A stretch of DNA of 7,045 bases from Firmicutes bacterium UBA3920 (GTDB lineage Bacteria; Bacillota; Clostridia; Caldicoprobacterales; Xylanivirgaceae): assembly GCA_002386065.1 (NCBI GenBank), contig DGES01000014.1:1104-8148 (forward strand), given 5' to 3'. Numbering within the stretch: the stretch's first letter is position 1; the number at the start of each line of letters is the position of its first letter. Below, piece by piece: positions 1 through 5,858 of the stretch. Below the pieces are notes generated by a model. That model was given only the letters and a program-made list of their open reading frames with translations, did no database searches and had not been told where the DNA came from. The position numbers and the translations under genes were made by a program.

Positions 1-248
1 CCAGATTTCTCTATAAGCTCAAATGCATTTGGACCAAGATTGCCCGTAATTATAACACTTACACCTTCATCTATGAGCTGCTGAGATGCTGCAATTCCAG
101 CGCCCCCTTCAGATGTAAGCCCCCTATTCTCCACTGTCTCCACTTCTCCCGTCTCAGTGTCTTTTAGTATAAAATACTGGCATCGTCCAAACCTTTCATC
201 GAGTATACTGTCTAATGTTGGTCCTTTTGCAGAAATGGCTATTTTCAT
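1..248 (-). CDS. NifX/NifB-type dinitrogenase iron-molybdenum cofactor family protein (MTH1175-like), 3' end cut by window
   Basis: This gene starts at ATG 248-246 and runs off the left edge, giving 82 visible codons of a protein usually about 110-130 residues long. The N-terminus reads MKIAISAKGPTLDSILDERF, followed by GRCQYFIL and later GGAGIAASQQLIDEG and VSVIITGNLGPNAFELI. That pattern is characteristic of the Nitro_FeMo-Co fold (NifX, the NafY core, the NifB C-terminus, archaeal MTH1175). Members bind or carry Fe-S or Mo/Fe clusters, and stand-alone copies in anaerobes are usually not tied to nitrogen fixation. Cys23 in the RFGRC motif is a plausible ligand. A GGGAGG ribosome binding site lies 8 bases upstream (257-262). 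It has its own promoter (293-321) with two flanking dyads, so it is separately controlled from pdxS, whose terminator lies just upstream. The family call is confident; the cluster type and partner are unknown. Confidence 0.87.
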   Translation of the reverse strand, partial: MKIAISAKGPTLDSILDERFGRCQYFILKDTETGEVETVENRGLTSEGGAGIAASQQLIDEGVSVIITGNLGPNAFELIEKS

Positions 249-270
249 CTATCTATCCTCCCTTTTATGT

Positions 271-292
271 ATTATTAGCAAATGCCAATAAT
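271..292. promoter_or_regulatory. Putative operator 1, dyad over the start site of the NifX-like gene
   Basis: This is an inverted repeat with 10-base arms (ATTATTAGCA and TGCCAATAAT) around a central AA; nine of ten pairs match. It begins immediately after the -10 box and covers the predicted start of transcription, the usual position for a repressor site. The core CAAATGCCAATAA (279-291) recurs exactly at 319-331. The binding protein is unknown. Confidence 0.5.
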
Positions 293-321
293 ATGATACA
301 ACTATTTTTTATTTTTGTCAA
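293..321 (-). promoter_or_regulatory. Sigma-A-type promoter of the NifX-like gene
   Basis: On the minus strand a consensus -35 box TTGACA (321-316) is followed by a 17-base spacer and a -10 box TATCAT (298-293). The predicted transcription start is near 286, about 38 bases before the ATG at 248. It is one of the two best promoter matches in the window, and the terminator at 345-379 isolates it from pdxS. Confidence 0.75.
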
Positions 322-332
322 ATGCCAATAAC
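311..332. promoter_or_regulatory. Putative operator 2, dyad over the -35 box of the NifX-like gene
   Basis: This is a second copy of the 13-base core CAAATGCCAATAA (319-331) inside a weaker dyad (arms ATTTTTGTCA and TGCCAATAAC, 7 of 10 pairs). It overlaps the -35 hexamer. Its centre is exactly 40 bp from the centre of operator 1, close to four helical turns, so two dimers could bind the same face or form a cooperative pair. Confidence 0.42.
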
Positions 333-344
333 TATTTTTTGCGC

Positions 345-379
345 AAAAAACGCTTAACTTCGTAAAAGTTAAGCGTTTT
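345..379 (-). terminator. Intrinsic terminator downstream of pdxS
   Basis: A perfect 14-bp stem (347-360 pairs with 366-379) closes a 5-base loop. In the minus-strand reading the stem AAAACGCTTAACTT / AAGTTAAGCGTTTT ends in a run of six T residues (350-345). It lies 92 bases after the pdxS stop codon and ends that transcript. In the plus direction the stem also ends in four Ts, but no plus-strand gene needs it. Confidence 0.85.
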
Positions 380-470
380 CCGATATTGCTAACTATTGTG
401 ACGAGAAAATTAGCTCTTTATACTAGTTTTACCCTGCTTTTCAAGCTAAAAATATATAAAAGCTCTCCTT

Positions 471-1337
471 CTATATTCCTCTTTTTGCATATAATTGGTC
501 ATCTTCTAATTTATCAATTTCAATTCCTGGCATTGCCTCTCCTAATCCCTTTGATACTTCCAATAGGACATCTGGGTCATCATAATTTTTCACTGCCTCT
601 ACTATAGCCCTTGCGCGTTTTTGGGGATCAGATGATTTAAATATACCAGAACCTACAAACACACCTTCACATCCTAACTGCATCATCAAAGCAGCATCTG
701 CAGGTGTGGCAATTCCTCCAGCAGCAAAGTTTAAAACTGGCAATTTACCAGATTTAGCTACTTCTTTTAATAATTCGTAGGGTACTTTCATCTTCTTTGC
801 TTCAGCTTTTAGCTGTACATCTGACATATCCTGTAATGCCTTAATATCATTCATTACAGTTCGTACATGTCTTACAGCCTCAACGACATTACCAGTTCCT
901 GCCTCGCCTTTTGTTCTAATCATACAAGCACCTTCATTTATACGTCTAAGTGCTTCACCTAGATTCCTCGCGCCACAGACAAAAGGTGTATTAAACTTAT
1001 TTTTATCTATATGGTGTTCTTCATCTGCAGGTGTCAAAACTTCACTTTCATCAATATAGTCTACTTCAAGGGCCTCCAATATCTGTGCCTCTACAAAGTG
1101 ACCTATCCTCACCTTAGCCATTACCGGAATTGAAACTGCCTCTTGTATCTCCTGTATCAACAGTGGATCTGACATTCTAGCAACGCCACCATGATTCCTT
1201 ATGTCCACTGGAATTCTCTCCAATGCCATTACCGCCACTGCGCCGGCGCTCTCTGCAATCCTTGCCTGTTCTACATTTACAACATCCATAATTACTCCAC
1301 CACAGAGTCTATCATTTATCTCAGATACTTTTGTCAT
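471..1337 (-). CDS. pdxS: Pyridoxal 5'-phosphate synthase lyase subunit PdxS
   Basis: PdxS (Pdx1) makes pyridoxal 5'-phosphate from ribose 5-phosphate, glyceraldehyde 3-phosphate and ammonia in the DXP-independent route; the ammonia normally comes from the glutaminase PdxT. The 288 residues form the expected TIM barrel and match the family along their length: GGVIMDV (13-19, Asp18), PVMAKVRIGH with Lys75, ESEVLTPADEEHH (98-109), MIRTKGEAGTGN with Lys143, and the phosphate-binding NFAAGGIATPADAALMMQLG. Lys75 and Lys143 correspond to the two catalytic lysines known as Lys81 and Lys149 in Bacillus subtilis. ATG 1337-1335 follows an exact AGGAGGT site (1354-1348). Two oddities: the N-terminal helix appears about four residues shorter than in typical clostridial PdxS, with Cys12 where Lys usually precedes GGVIMD; and no pdxT follows, since a terminator and an unrelated gene come next. 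The partner may be elsewhere, or the enzyme may use free ammonia. Confidence 0.97.
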   Translation of the reverse strand: MTKVSEINDRLCGGVIMDVVNVEQARIAESAGAVAVMALERIPVDIRNHGGVARMSDPLLIQEIQEAVSIPVMAKVRIGHFVEAQILEALEVDYIDESEVLTPADEEHHIDKNKFNTPFVCGARNLGEALRRINEGACMIRTKGEAGTGNVVEAVRHVRTVMNDIKALQDMSDVQLKAEAKKMKVPYELLKEVAKSGKLPVLNFAAGGIATPADAALMMQLGCEGVFVGSGIFKSSDPQKRARAIVEAVKNYDDPDVLLEVSKGLGEAMPGIEIDKLEDDQLYAKRGI

Positions 1338-1383
1338 TCCAAAATAAACCTCCTAATTAGACAAGATTTTAATCACTATATTA

Positions 1384-1412
1384 ATTATAATATAATAGAC
1401 AGGCTCTGTATA
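1384..1412 (-). promoter_or_regulatory. pdxS: Probable promoter of pdxS with an overlapping dyad
   Basis: On the minus strand TATACA (1412-1407, 4 of 6 to consensus) and a perfect TATAAT (1389-1384) are separated by 17 bases. A short dyad, TAgACAG-gct-CTGTaTA (1396-1412, six of seven pairs), overlaps the -35 box and the spacer and could be an operator. PdxR-type MocR/GntR regulators control pdx genes in some Firmicutes, but there is no direct evidence for one here. The surrounding region is very AT-rich, so other -10 boxes are possible. Confidence 0.45.
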
Positions 1413-1494
1413 GGTAATATTCTTAAAAGATCTATAAATAATTTAAATTAAATCGATTAAGTCTATATATTCATGACTAGATAAATACTATGAC

Positions 1495-1522
1495 GACCTC
1501 TTAATCATATTAAAACGAGGCC
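1495..1522. other. Imperfect hairpin in the DsrE-pdxS intergenic region, function unclear
   Basis: GACCTC-TTAAT (1495-1505) can pair with ATTAA-GAGGCC (1509-1522) around a 3-base loop, with a 3-base bulge and one G-T pair. It is followed directly by the self-complementary 12-mer CCTTATATAAGG (1521-1532). There is no T-run after the stem in either direction, so it is a poor intrinsic terminator even though it lies where the DsrE transcript should end. The rest of 1338-1583 is AT-rich with no gene that I can support. Confidence 0.25.
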
Positions 1523-1583
1523 TTATATAAGGTTATTATAGAACTCTAGATATGGAGATATTAACAAATAGGACAAATAATTC

Positions 1584-1922
1584 TTACATAGTTATAATAT
1601 CATAACCTTCCGACATATACCGTTCCATGGAAGGATGACCTTGAAGTTCATCCAAGAGAGGTATACCAGACTTTTCATTATATTCCAGTACTCCCATGGC
1701 GCCAGAACATGCACGACATACCCCGTCTATAAGACCTAACTCCTTGACCTCCAAAAAAAGAGGATTTTCTTTTTCTTCTTGAGCTTTAATAAGGGTTGTC
1801 CCCTGACCTTCTAATATTATCTTGGCATCATTCCCCTTATCATAGAGCTCTTTTACATAAAGAAGTACATGGACAAAACACATACTATCAGCGCGAAATA
1901 CAAAAAATGCTGTCTTTTTCAT
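1584..1922 (-). CDS. DsrE family small cytoplasmic protein
   Basis: This is a 112-residue protein of the DsrE/DsrF-like fold, whose characterised relatives carry sulfur on cysteines or act as small redox or sulfur-relay proteins. The sequence begins MKKTAFFVFRADSMCFVHVL and has a conserved-looking LIDGVCRACSGAMGVLE (65-80) and DELQGHPSMERYM near the C-terminus, like clostridial proteins annotated only as DsrE family. Cys15, Cys69 and Cys72 are candidate active or metal-binding cysteines; the CRAC pair at 69-72 is the obvious redox-like motif. The ATG at 1922 is preferred over an in-frame GTG at 1958 because a purine-rich ribosome site lies just before it and family similarity begins there. 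It has its own promoter (2005-2032), with a leader of about 75 bases. No hydrophobic segment or signal peptide is visible, so it should be cytoplasmic. Its specific role is unknown. Confidence 0.85.
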   Translation of the reverse strand: MKKTAFFVFRADSMCFVHVLLYVKELYDKGNDAKIILEGQGTTLIKAQEEKENPLFLEVKELGLIDGVCRACSGAMGVLEYNEKSGIPLLDELQGHPSMERYMSEGYDIITM

Positions 1923-1928
1923 AACGAA

Positions 1929-1940
1929 TCCTTCCCCTTT
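1929..1940 (-). promoter_or_regulatory. Ribosome binding site that sets the DsrE start
   Basis: The minus strand reads AAAGGGGAAGGA and then 6 bases to ATG 1922-1920. It lies inside the coding stretch that would result from the upstream GTG at 1958, which argues for the ATG. It is less canonical than the AGGAGG sites elsewhere in this window. Confidence 0.6.
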
Positions 1941-2004
1941 CCTGTGTATATATGACACAGATTAATACTTATAAGGTCTACATAAGTTTATTAACTAGTT
2001 CCCC

Positions 2005-2032
2005 ATTATATAATTGCATAGACCTTTGTCTA
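2005..2032 (-). promoter_or_regulatory. Promoter of the DsrE gene, with dyad at the -35 box
   Basis: On the minus strand TAGACA (2032-2027, 5 of 6 to consensus) and TATAAT (2010-2005) are separated by 16 bases. The -35 box is covered by a perfect 6-bp inverted repeat, ATAGAC-cttt-GTCTAT on the plus strand (2018-2033). The dyad could be an operator. It is not a convincing terminator for the preceding hydrolase gene, because no T-run follows it. Confidence 0.6.
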
Positions 2033-2041
2033 TAATTAAAC

Positions 2042-2839
2042 CTATAGCCATGTATTGAAACATCTATGTGCATTTTTCCACAGAATAAGTTCCAATTCAT
2101 CATCTGAAAGTCCCAGAGAACATAACCTCTTTAGCTCCTCCTCATGAGACCACATGGGATAATCAACCCCAAAGAATACCTTTTCAGATCCATGTGTCCT
2201 TATCATCTCTACAACCTTATCATTATTTAGAAACATAAGTGTACTTGATGTATCAAAGTAAATATCCCTTCCCACAAGATATTCCATAGACTCATCCCAC
2301 ATCTTATATCCTCCCATATGAGCAGCTATAACAGTGAGATGTGGAAATATATCTAGTATATGAGCCAGTCTCTTTGGGTGTGAAAATGTTCTTCTTTCAT
2401 CCCCCATATGTATGAGTAGAGGAAGTCTATCCTCTATTGCCTCGTATATAGACATAGCATATCTATCATCTATGTTGAATCTTTGGAAATCTGGATGAAG
2501 TTTTATCCCTTTTAATCCAAGGGATAAAATCCTCTCAACTTCCCCTTCAATATCATCAAAATCAGGATGAAGAGTGCCAAAGCCTATAAATGCATCATTC
2601 CTTTTTTGGACTGATGCAATAAAATTGTTTACCGACTGTACCTGATCGGCCTTTGTGGCCGTAGAATGAACTACATATTTATATACTCCAATTTTTTTAC
2701 CATTTTCCAATAAAGAAGAAACTGTTCCATCACTATACATAGGAATTCCATAATAACGCCCTGTAGACTTAGCCGCCTTCTTTGCAATCTTTTCTGGAAA
2801 TACATGTGCATGTATATCTACTATCTTATCCTTAACCAC
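2042..2839 (-). CDS. Amidohydrolase-2 family metal-dependent hydrolase
   Basis: This 265-residue TIM-barrel protein fits the Amidohydro_2 family (PF04909), which includes metal-dependent hydrolases and decarboxylases such as ACMSD-like enzymes. The metal-binding pattern is complete: DIHAH at the N-terminus (His10, His12), KLHPDFQ (113-119, Lys113 and His115), LLIHMGDE (His144), IAAHMGG (His174) and FFGVDYP near the C-terminus (Asp226). The start is GTG 2839-2837: a GAAGGTGG site is placed correctly upstream and an in-frame stop blocks extension. It begins 22 bases after nadE ends, so the two are almost certainly co-transcribed. Substrate cannot be read from the sequence. The link to nadE makes a role in nicotinamide, quinolinate or related nitrogen metabolism a reasonable guess, no more. 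The final residues FNTWL show no extra domain. No clear terminator follows before the DsrE promoter. Confidence 0.85.
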   Translation of the reverse strand: MVKDKIVDIHAHVFPEKIAKKAAKSTGRYYGIPMYSDGTVSSLLENGKKIGVYKYVVHSTATKADQVQSVNNFIASVQKRNDAFIGFGTLHPDFDDIEGEVERILSLGLKGIKLHPDFQRFNIDDRYAMSIYEAIEDRLPLLIHMGDERRTFSHPKRLAHILDIFPHLTVIAAHMGGYKMWDESMEYLVGRDIYFDTSSTLMFLNNDKVVEMIRTHGSEKVFFGVDYPMWSHEEELKRLCSLGLSDDELELILWKNAHRCFNTWL

Positions 2840-2861
2840 GTTTATCCACCTTCATTTAAAA

Positions 2862-3782
2862 TCAATTGACAAGATCTATATTGGGACTGTCTATATCCCT
2901 CCTAAGTACCTCAGATAATTCAATAAGTCTCTTTACATATGCTATATTGGATTTATCTACACCTGCCTCACTAGCCATTGTCTCATCATCCACACCCATA
3001 TCTAATCCTGCTAATATGACATCTAAGCTATCATAAGATATATTCAATATTTCTTCATCATTCATACCTGGCATGAGATCTGGAGCAGGAGATTTGTTTA
3101 TAATACTATCTGGTACCATCATGCTTTTAGATAATTGTATTATCTGTGTCTTATAAAATGGTATAAGAGGTTGTATATCACTTGCTGAATCGCCATATTT
3201 TACATAAAAACCCGTCATATATTCACTTTTATTGAGATTACCTAAAACAAGTAAGTTATTGAGTTCTGCATAATAATATATGTATGTCATACGGATACGT
3301 TGTTTAGTGTTTAAATATGCCATATGCTTTTGTAACTCTGGGTCTCCATCGCCTCCCTTTAACATCCTCAAAAATGTAGGTTCATTTTCCTTAGAATGTT
3401 TTTTATTCTTGTTATACACATATTTTTCCTGAAGACCACGTGGTACATAAAAAGCAGGTGGCTGAAGTGAATATACACCCATTTTTCTAACCACTGGCTT
3501 TATATTTATCTCATTAAATGGAATACCTAAAATCTTAGCTAGCATACGAGCATCTGCATACGTAGCCTTACTCGTATCCCTCTCGGGCATAAATAACCCC
3601 ATAACATTTTCTTTTCCAACAGCTCTAACTGCTATGTAGGCAGTGAGGGCAGAGTCCAGACCACCACTTATACCCAATATGCAGCCATCTTTATGGTATC
3701 TAGATACACTCCTTTTTATAAAATCTTCAATCTGATCCAATATTTCTTGTGGGTTTTCTATATTAAGGCGCTCTCGTATCAT
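2862..3782 (-). CDS. nadE: NAD(+) synthase, ammonia-dependent type
   Basis: NadE amidates deamido-NAD to NAD with ATP in the last step of NAD synthesis, in the cytoplasm. The PP-loop ATPase signature SGGLDS is at 39-44 (LGISGGLDSALTAYIA). The second half carries the family's diagnostic block LVLGNLNKSEYMTGFYVKYG followed by DSASDIQPLIPFYKTQI (198-214), then SPAPDLMPGMNDEEILNISY. There is no N-terminal nitrilase domain, so it should use free ammonia or an external glutaminase. At 306 residues it is longer than B. subtilis NadE (about 272). The extra length is a basic, hydrophilic insertion at roughly 104-155 (PPAFYVPRGLQEKYVYNKNK, then FLRMLKGGDGDPELQKHM), where the standard enzyme has a short loop; I believe some clostridial and archaeal NadE proteins share this. 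ATG 3782-3780 follows an AAAGGA site. A 15-bp perfect hairpin sits just upstream of that site. Confidence 0.95.
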   Translation of the reverse strand: MIRERLNIENPQEILDQIEDFIKRSVSRYHKDGCILGISGGLDSALTAYIAVRAVGKENVMGLFMPERDTSKATYADARMLAKILGIPFNEINIKPVVRKMGVYSLQPPAFYVPRGLQEKYVYNKNKKHSKENEPTFLRMLKGGDGDPELQKHMAYLNTKQRIRMTYIYYYAELNNLLVLGNLNKSEYMTGFYVKYGDSASDIQPLIPFYKTQIIQLSKSMMVPDSIINKSPAPDLMPGMNDEEILNISYDSLDVILAGLDMGVDDETMASEAGVDKSNIAYVKRLIELSEVLRRDIDSPNIDLVN

Positions 3783-3803
3783 ATTTTTCTATCCTTTCAT
3801 CAC

Positions 3804-3841
3804 TATTTATAGGATGAGTTAAAAATCTCATCCTATAAATA
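3804..3841. repeat. 15-bp perfect inverted repeat / RNA hairpin upstream of nadE
   Basis: TATTTATAGGATGAG (3804-3818) is perfectly complementary to 3827-3841, with an 8-base loop rich in A on the plus strand (T on the minus). On the nadE message the stem ends 6 bases before the ribosome binding site (3792-3797). No T-run follows in either direction, so it is not a standard intrinsic terminator. It could be an operator, a message-stabilising or processing hairpin, or a translation control element. Confidence 0.7.
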
Positions 3842-3903
3842 TAGTTAAATTCCAAATCTATCCTCTTACTTTGTCTTTACCTCTGCATTCACTCATATAG
3901 ATA

Positions 3904-4326
3904 TTATAACATATTTTTTATATGTAAGAATTCTATTCCTCTCTGGGTTGTTATTGTAATATTTTCAGGCAAGGCCTCAACTGAAAACCATTTAACTTCT
4001 TCGTGTTTTTTAGGTTCCATATTTCTGACTTGTCCCCCTACAATATTAGCTAAGAATGTAGGAGCCACCCAGTGAACCTCTTCAGTTTCTACTATATGAT
4101 CTGTCACTCCTAAAAGCTCTATAATATCAATATCTACACCTAATTCTTCCTTCACCTCTCTTTTAATTGCCTCCTCTATAGTTTCAAATAGTTCTACCTT
4201 TCCCCCAGGTATAGACCAACATCCCGCCTCAGGAGCTCTCTCACGCAGTAACAGTAATACTTCGCCTTTATCATTTAAAATAACAGCGCCTACTCCTACT
4301 CCTATATAATCTCTACCTTGAACCAT
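3904..4326 (-). CDS. Nudix hydrolase
   Basis: This 140-residue single-domain Nudix protein hydrolyses a nucleoside diphosphate linked to another moiety, cutting the pyrophosphate with a divalent metal. The Nudix box is complete at residues 42-64: Gly42, Glu48, Arg56-Glu57, Glu60-Glu61, Gly63, matching GX5EX7REUXEEXGU. It is preceded by the family's usual WSIPGG (37-42). The lead-in GVGAVILNDKGEVLLLLRER and the C-terminal EEVKWFSVEALPENI resemble MutT/NUDT-like and ADP-ribose-type hydrolases, and a substrate cannot be chosen between them. It lacks the winged-helix C-terminus of the NrtR regulator of NAD genes, so it is an enzyme, not NrtR. ATG 4326-4324 follows a strong AGGAGG site. The gap of 121 bases to nadE and the position one gene before it suggest a role around NAD or ADP-ribose turnover. 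It lies 65 bases after the SNF transporter, from which it may receive read-through. Confidence 0.9.
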   Translation of the reverse strand: MVQGRDYIGVGVGAVILNDKGEVLLLLRERAPEAGCWSIPGGKVELFETIEEAIKREVKEELGVDIDIIELLGVTDHIVETEEVHWVAPTFLANIVGGQVRNMEPKKHEEVKWFSVEALPENITITTQRGIEFLHIKNML

Positions 4327-4357
4327 AATACTCCTCCTTTATTTGCATACATAGTAG

Positions 4358-4390
4358 AAAGAGGAAAGCATTTCAGCTTTCCCTCTCTTT
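4358..4390 (-). terminator. Terminator-like hairpin after the SNF transporter
   Basis: AAAGAGGAAAGC (4358-4369) pairs with GCTTTCC-c-TCTCTTT (4376-4390) around the loop ATTTCA, with one bulged base. It begins directly after the transporter stop codon. The following minus-strand bases are T-rich but broken by C and A (TTTCTACT), so termination is probably partial and the Nudix gene may be expressed by read-through; no good separate promoter is visible for it. Confidence 0.5.
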
Positions 4391-4391
4391 A

Positions 4392-5744
4392 TTACGCTCC
4401 AAACTTTTCAATTAAATTCATGACCATTATAAAACATATTGCAATCGGGATTATAACCATAATCAAAATCCTATATAGTGAACCAAAGGAAAGCTTCCCC
4501 TTAGGATTATTAATTTCTTCCATGACCTTTTCCGTCTTCCAAACATAAGCTGCAAACAGACAAGTAAACAACCCTGTTATTGGAAGAACCATATTATTGG
4601 TTATAAAATCGTAGGTATCTAGTAAGTCCATACCTAAAAATTTTACATCACTTAATACGCTATAACCAAGTGTAGCAGGTAAACCTATTATAAATATTAC
4701 AATTCCCAATCCTATTGATGCCTTTCGACGATCCCAACCTTTCTCATCTATTAACCATGCTACCACTACTTCTAATAAGGACATTGCAGAAGTTAAAGCC
4801 GCTACACTGAGCAATAAGAAAAATATAAATCCAAATAAGCTTCCCCCTGGCATCTGAGAAAATACAGCTGGAAGGGTTATAAATGCTAGTCCTGCACCTG
4901 CATCAGGAGCATAACCCATAGCAAAAACCGCTGGAAATATTGCAAGACCCGCAATTATCGCAACCATAGTATCCATTCCTGCTACCCAACCTACATTATC
5001 AGGAATATTATCTTCTTTACCTAGATAGCTGCCATAGGTTATAAGTGGTCCCATTCCAATACTTAGCGAATAAAAAGCCTGACTTATGGCAGCTTGTATA
5101 GTACTAAATGTTATCTTGCTAAAATCAGGTTTCAAGAAAAACTCAATACCCCCAGTTGCTCCAGGCAAAGTTAGAGACCTCAATGCCATTGCAATTAGCA
5201 ATAAAAATAGAGATGGCATCAAAATCTTAGACCATTTTTGAATGCCTTTGATAACACCTGACTCAATTATTGCTAATGTAAGTATCATAAATAAACCATG
5301 CCATATTATAGGTACTCCTATCTGTGAAATATGGCTACCAAATAATTCCTCGTAATCGATTCCAGGTTTAAATCCACTCATCACTGACTTTGACATATAT
5401 GCCAAAGACCATCCTCCAATTACTGAATAATAAGAGAGTATAAATGCAGCCACTACTACAATCAATATTCCTACTATTTTCCAATATTTTTTTTGGGACA
5501 AAGCAGAAAAAGCCCCTACTGGATTTTTCTGTGATTTTCTTCCTAGAGCAACTTCAGTACACATCAGTGGAAAACCAATTAATATAACCGCAATAAGATA
5601 TATAATAATAAAAGCAGCTCCTCCATTTTCACCAGCTACATAGGGAAATCTCCATATATTCCCTAAACCTACTGCGGAACCAGCTGCAGCTAATATAAAA
5701 CCAAGTCTGGAACCCCATTGTTCACGTTGTTCTGTTTTTTCCAT
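4392..5744 (-). CDS. SNF-family sodium-coupled transporter (NSS, LeuT fold)
   Basis: This inner-membrane symporter of the neurotransmitter:sodium symporter family (PF00209) probably imports an amino acid or related solute with sodium. It has 450 residues and about eleven hydrophobic segments, the usual number for short bacterial members; it ends after TM11. LeuT signatures are present: REQWGSRLGFILAAAGSAVG then LGNIWRFPY in TM1 (Asn29 at the Na1-site position), ENGGAAFIIIYL leading into TM2, the unwound TM6 block AFYSLSIGMGPLITYGSY (223-240), and AALTSAMSLLE in TM8 with Thr318-Ser319 at the Na2-site positions. The chosen start is ATG 5744-5742, because GGAGG lies 8 bases upstream (5753-5757). 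The alternative in-frame ATG at 5759 overlaps that GGAGG and would add five residues (MEDGN). A near-consensus promoter lies upstream. The substrate is not predictable from the sequence. Confidence 0.94.
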   Translation of the reverse strand: MEKTEQREQWGSRLGFILAAAGSAVGLGNIWRFPYVAGENGGAAFIIIYLIAVILIGFPLMCTEVALGRKSQKNPVGAFSALSQKKYWKIVGILIVVVAAFILSYYSVIGGWSLAYMSKSVMSGFKPGIDYEELFGSHISQIGVPIIWHGLFMILTLAIIESGVIKGIQKWSKILMPSLFLLLIAMALRSLTLPGATGGIEFFLKPDFSKITFSTIQAAISQAFYSLSIGMGPLITYGSYLGKEDNIPDNVGWVAGMDTMVAIIAGLAIFPAVFAMGYAPDAGAGLAFITLPAVFSQMPGGSLFGFIFFLLLSVAALTSAMSLLEVVVAWLIDEKGWDRRKASIGLGIVIFIIGLPATLGYSVLSDVKFLGMDLLDTYDFITNNMVLPITGLFTCLFAAYVWKTEKVMEEINNPKGKLSFGSLYRILIMVIIPIAICFIMVMNLIEKFGA

Positions 5745-5752
5745 ATTTCCAT

Positions 5753-5757
5753 CCTCC
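5753..5757 (-). promoter_or_regulatory. Ribosome binding site that sets the SNF transporter start
   Basis: GGAGG on the minus strand lies 8 bases before ATG 5744-5742. The upstream candidate ATG (5759-5757) shares its G with this site, so it would lack a site of its own; the nearer ATG is preferred. Confidence 0.7.
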
Positions 5758-5787
5758 ATCTAGTATGATTAAAAGTCCTATTTGCAT

Positions 5788-5816
5788 ATTATATATTTTT
5801 ATACATATTACGTCAA
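5788..5816 (-). promoter_or_regulatory. Sigma-A-type promoter of the SNF transporter gene
   Basis: On the minus strand TTGACG (5816-5811) and TATAAT (5793-5788) are separated by exactly 17 bases. The predicted start is near 5781, leaving a leader of about 37 bases that is too short for a riboswitch. A 10-base direct repeat, ATAGGACTTT on the minus strand, occurs at 5849-5858 and at 5772-5781, one upstream of the -35 box and one at the start site; this may be chance in AT-rich DNA. Confidence 0.8.
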
Positions 5817-5858
5817 TGTTTTGGGATTTTGAGGTGGAATTTTTGTATAAAGTCCTAT

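Noticed and set aside
380..470. A pdxT remnant after pdxS, suggested by an AGGAGAG site just after the stop codon
   Set aside because: No start codon follows at the right distance and no PdxT-like motif such as GVLALQG can be read in any frame before the terminator.
386..607. Plus-strand open frame of 73 codons
   Set aside because: Its second half is antisense to the conserved C-terminus of pdxS, the product is a low-complexity hydrophobic string, and there is no ribosome site or promoter; the pdxS terminator lies just upstream.
1191..1451. Plus-strand open frame of 86 codons
   Set aside because: Antisense to the highly conserved N-terminal half of pdxS and then runs into AT-rich intergenic DNA; no ribosome site.
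1923..1958. In-frame GTG at 1958 as the start of the DsrE protein
   Set aside because: The extension contains the ribosome binding site for the ATG at 1922 and adds residues that do not fit the family; the ATG start is preferred.
4318..4548. Plus-strand open frame of 76 codons
   Set aside because: Antisense to the start of the Nudix gene and the end of the SNF transporter, both clearly coding on the minus strand.
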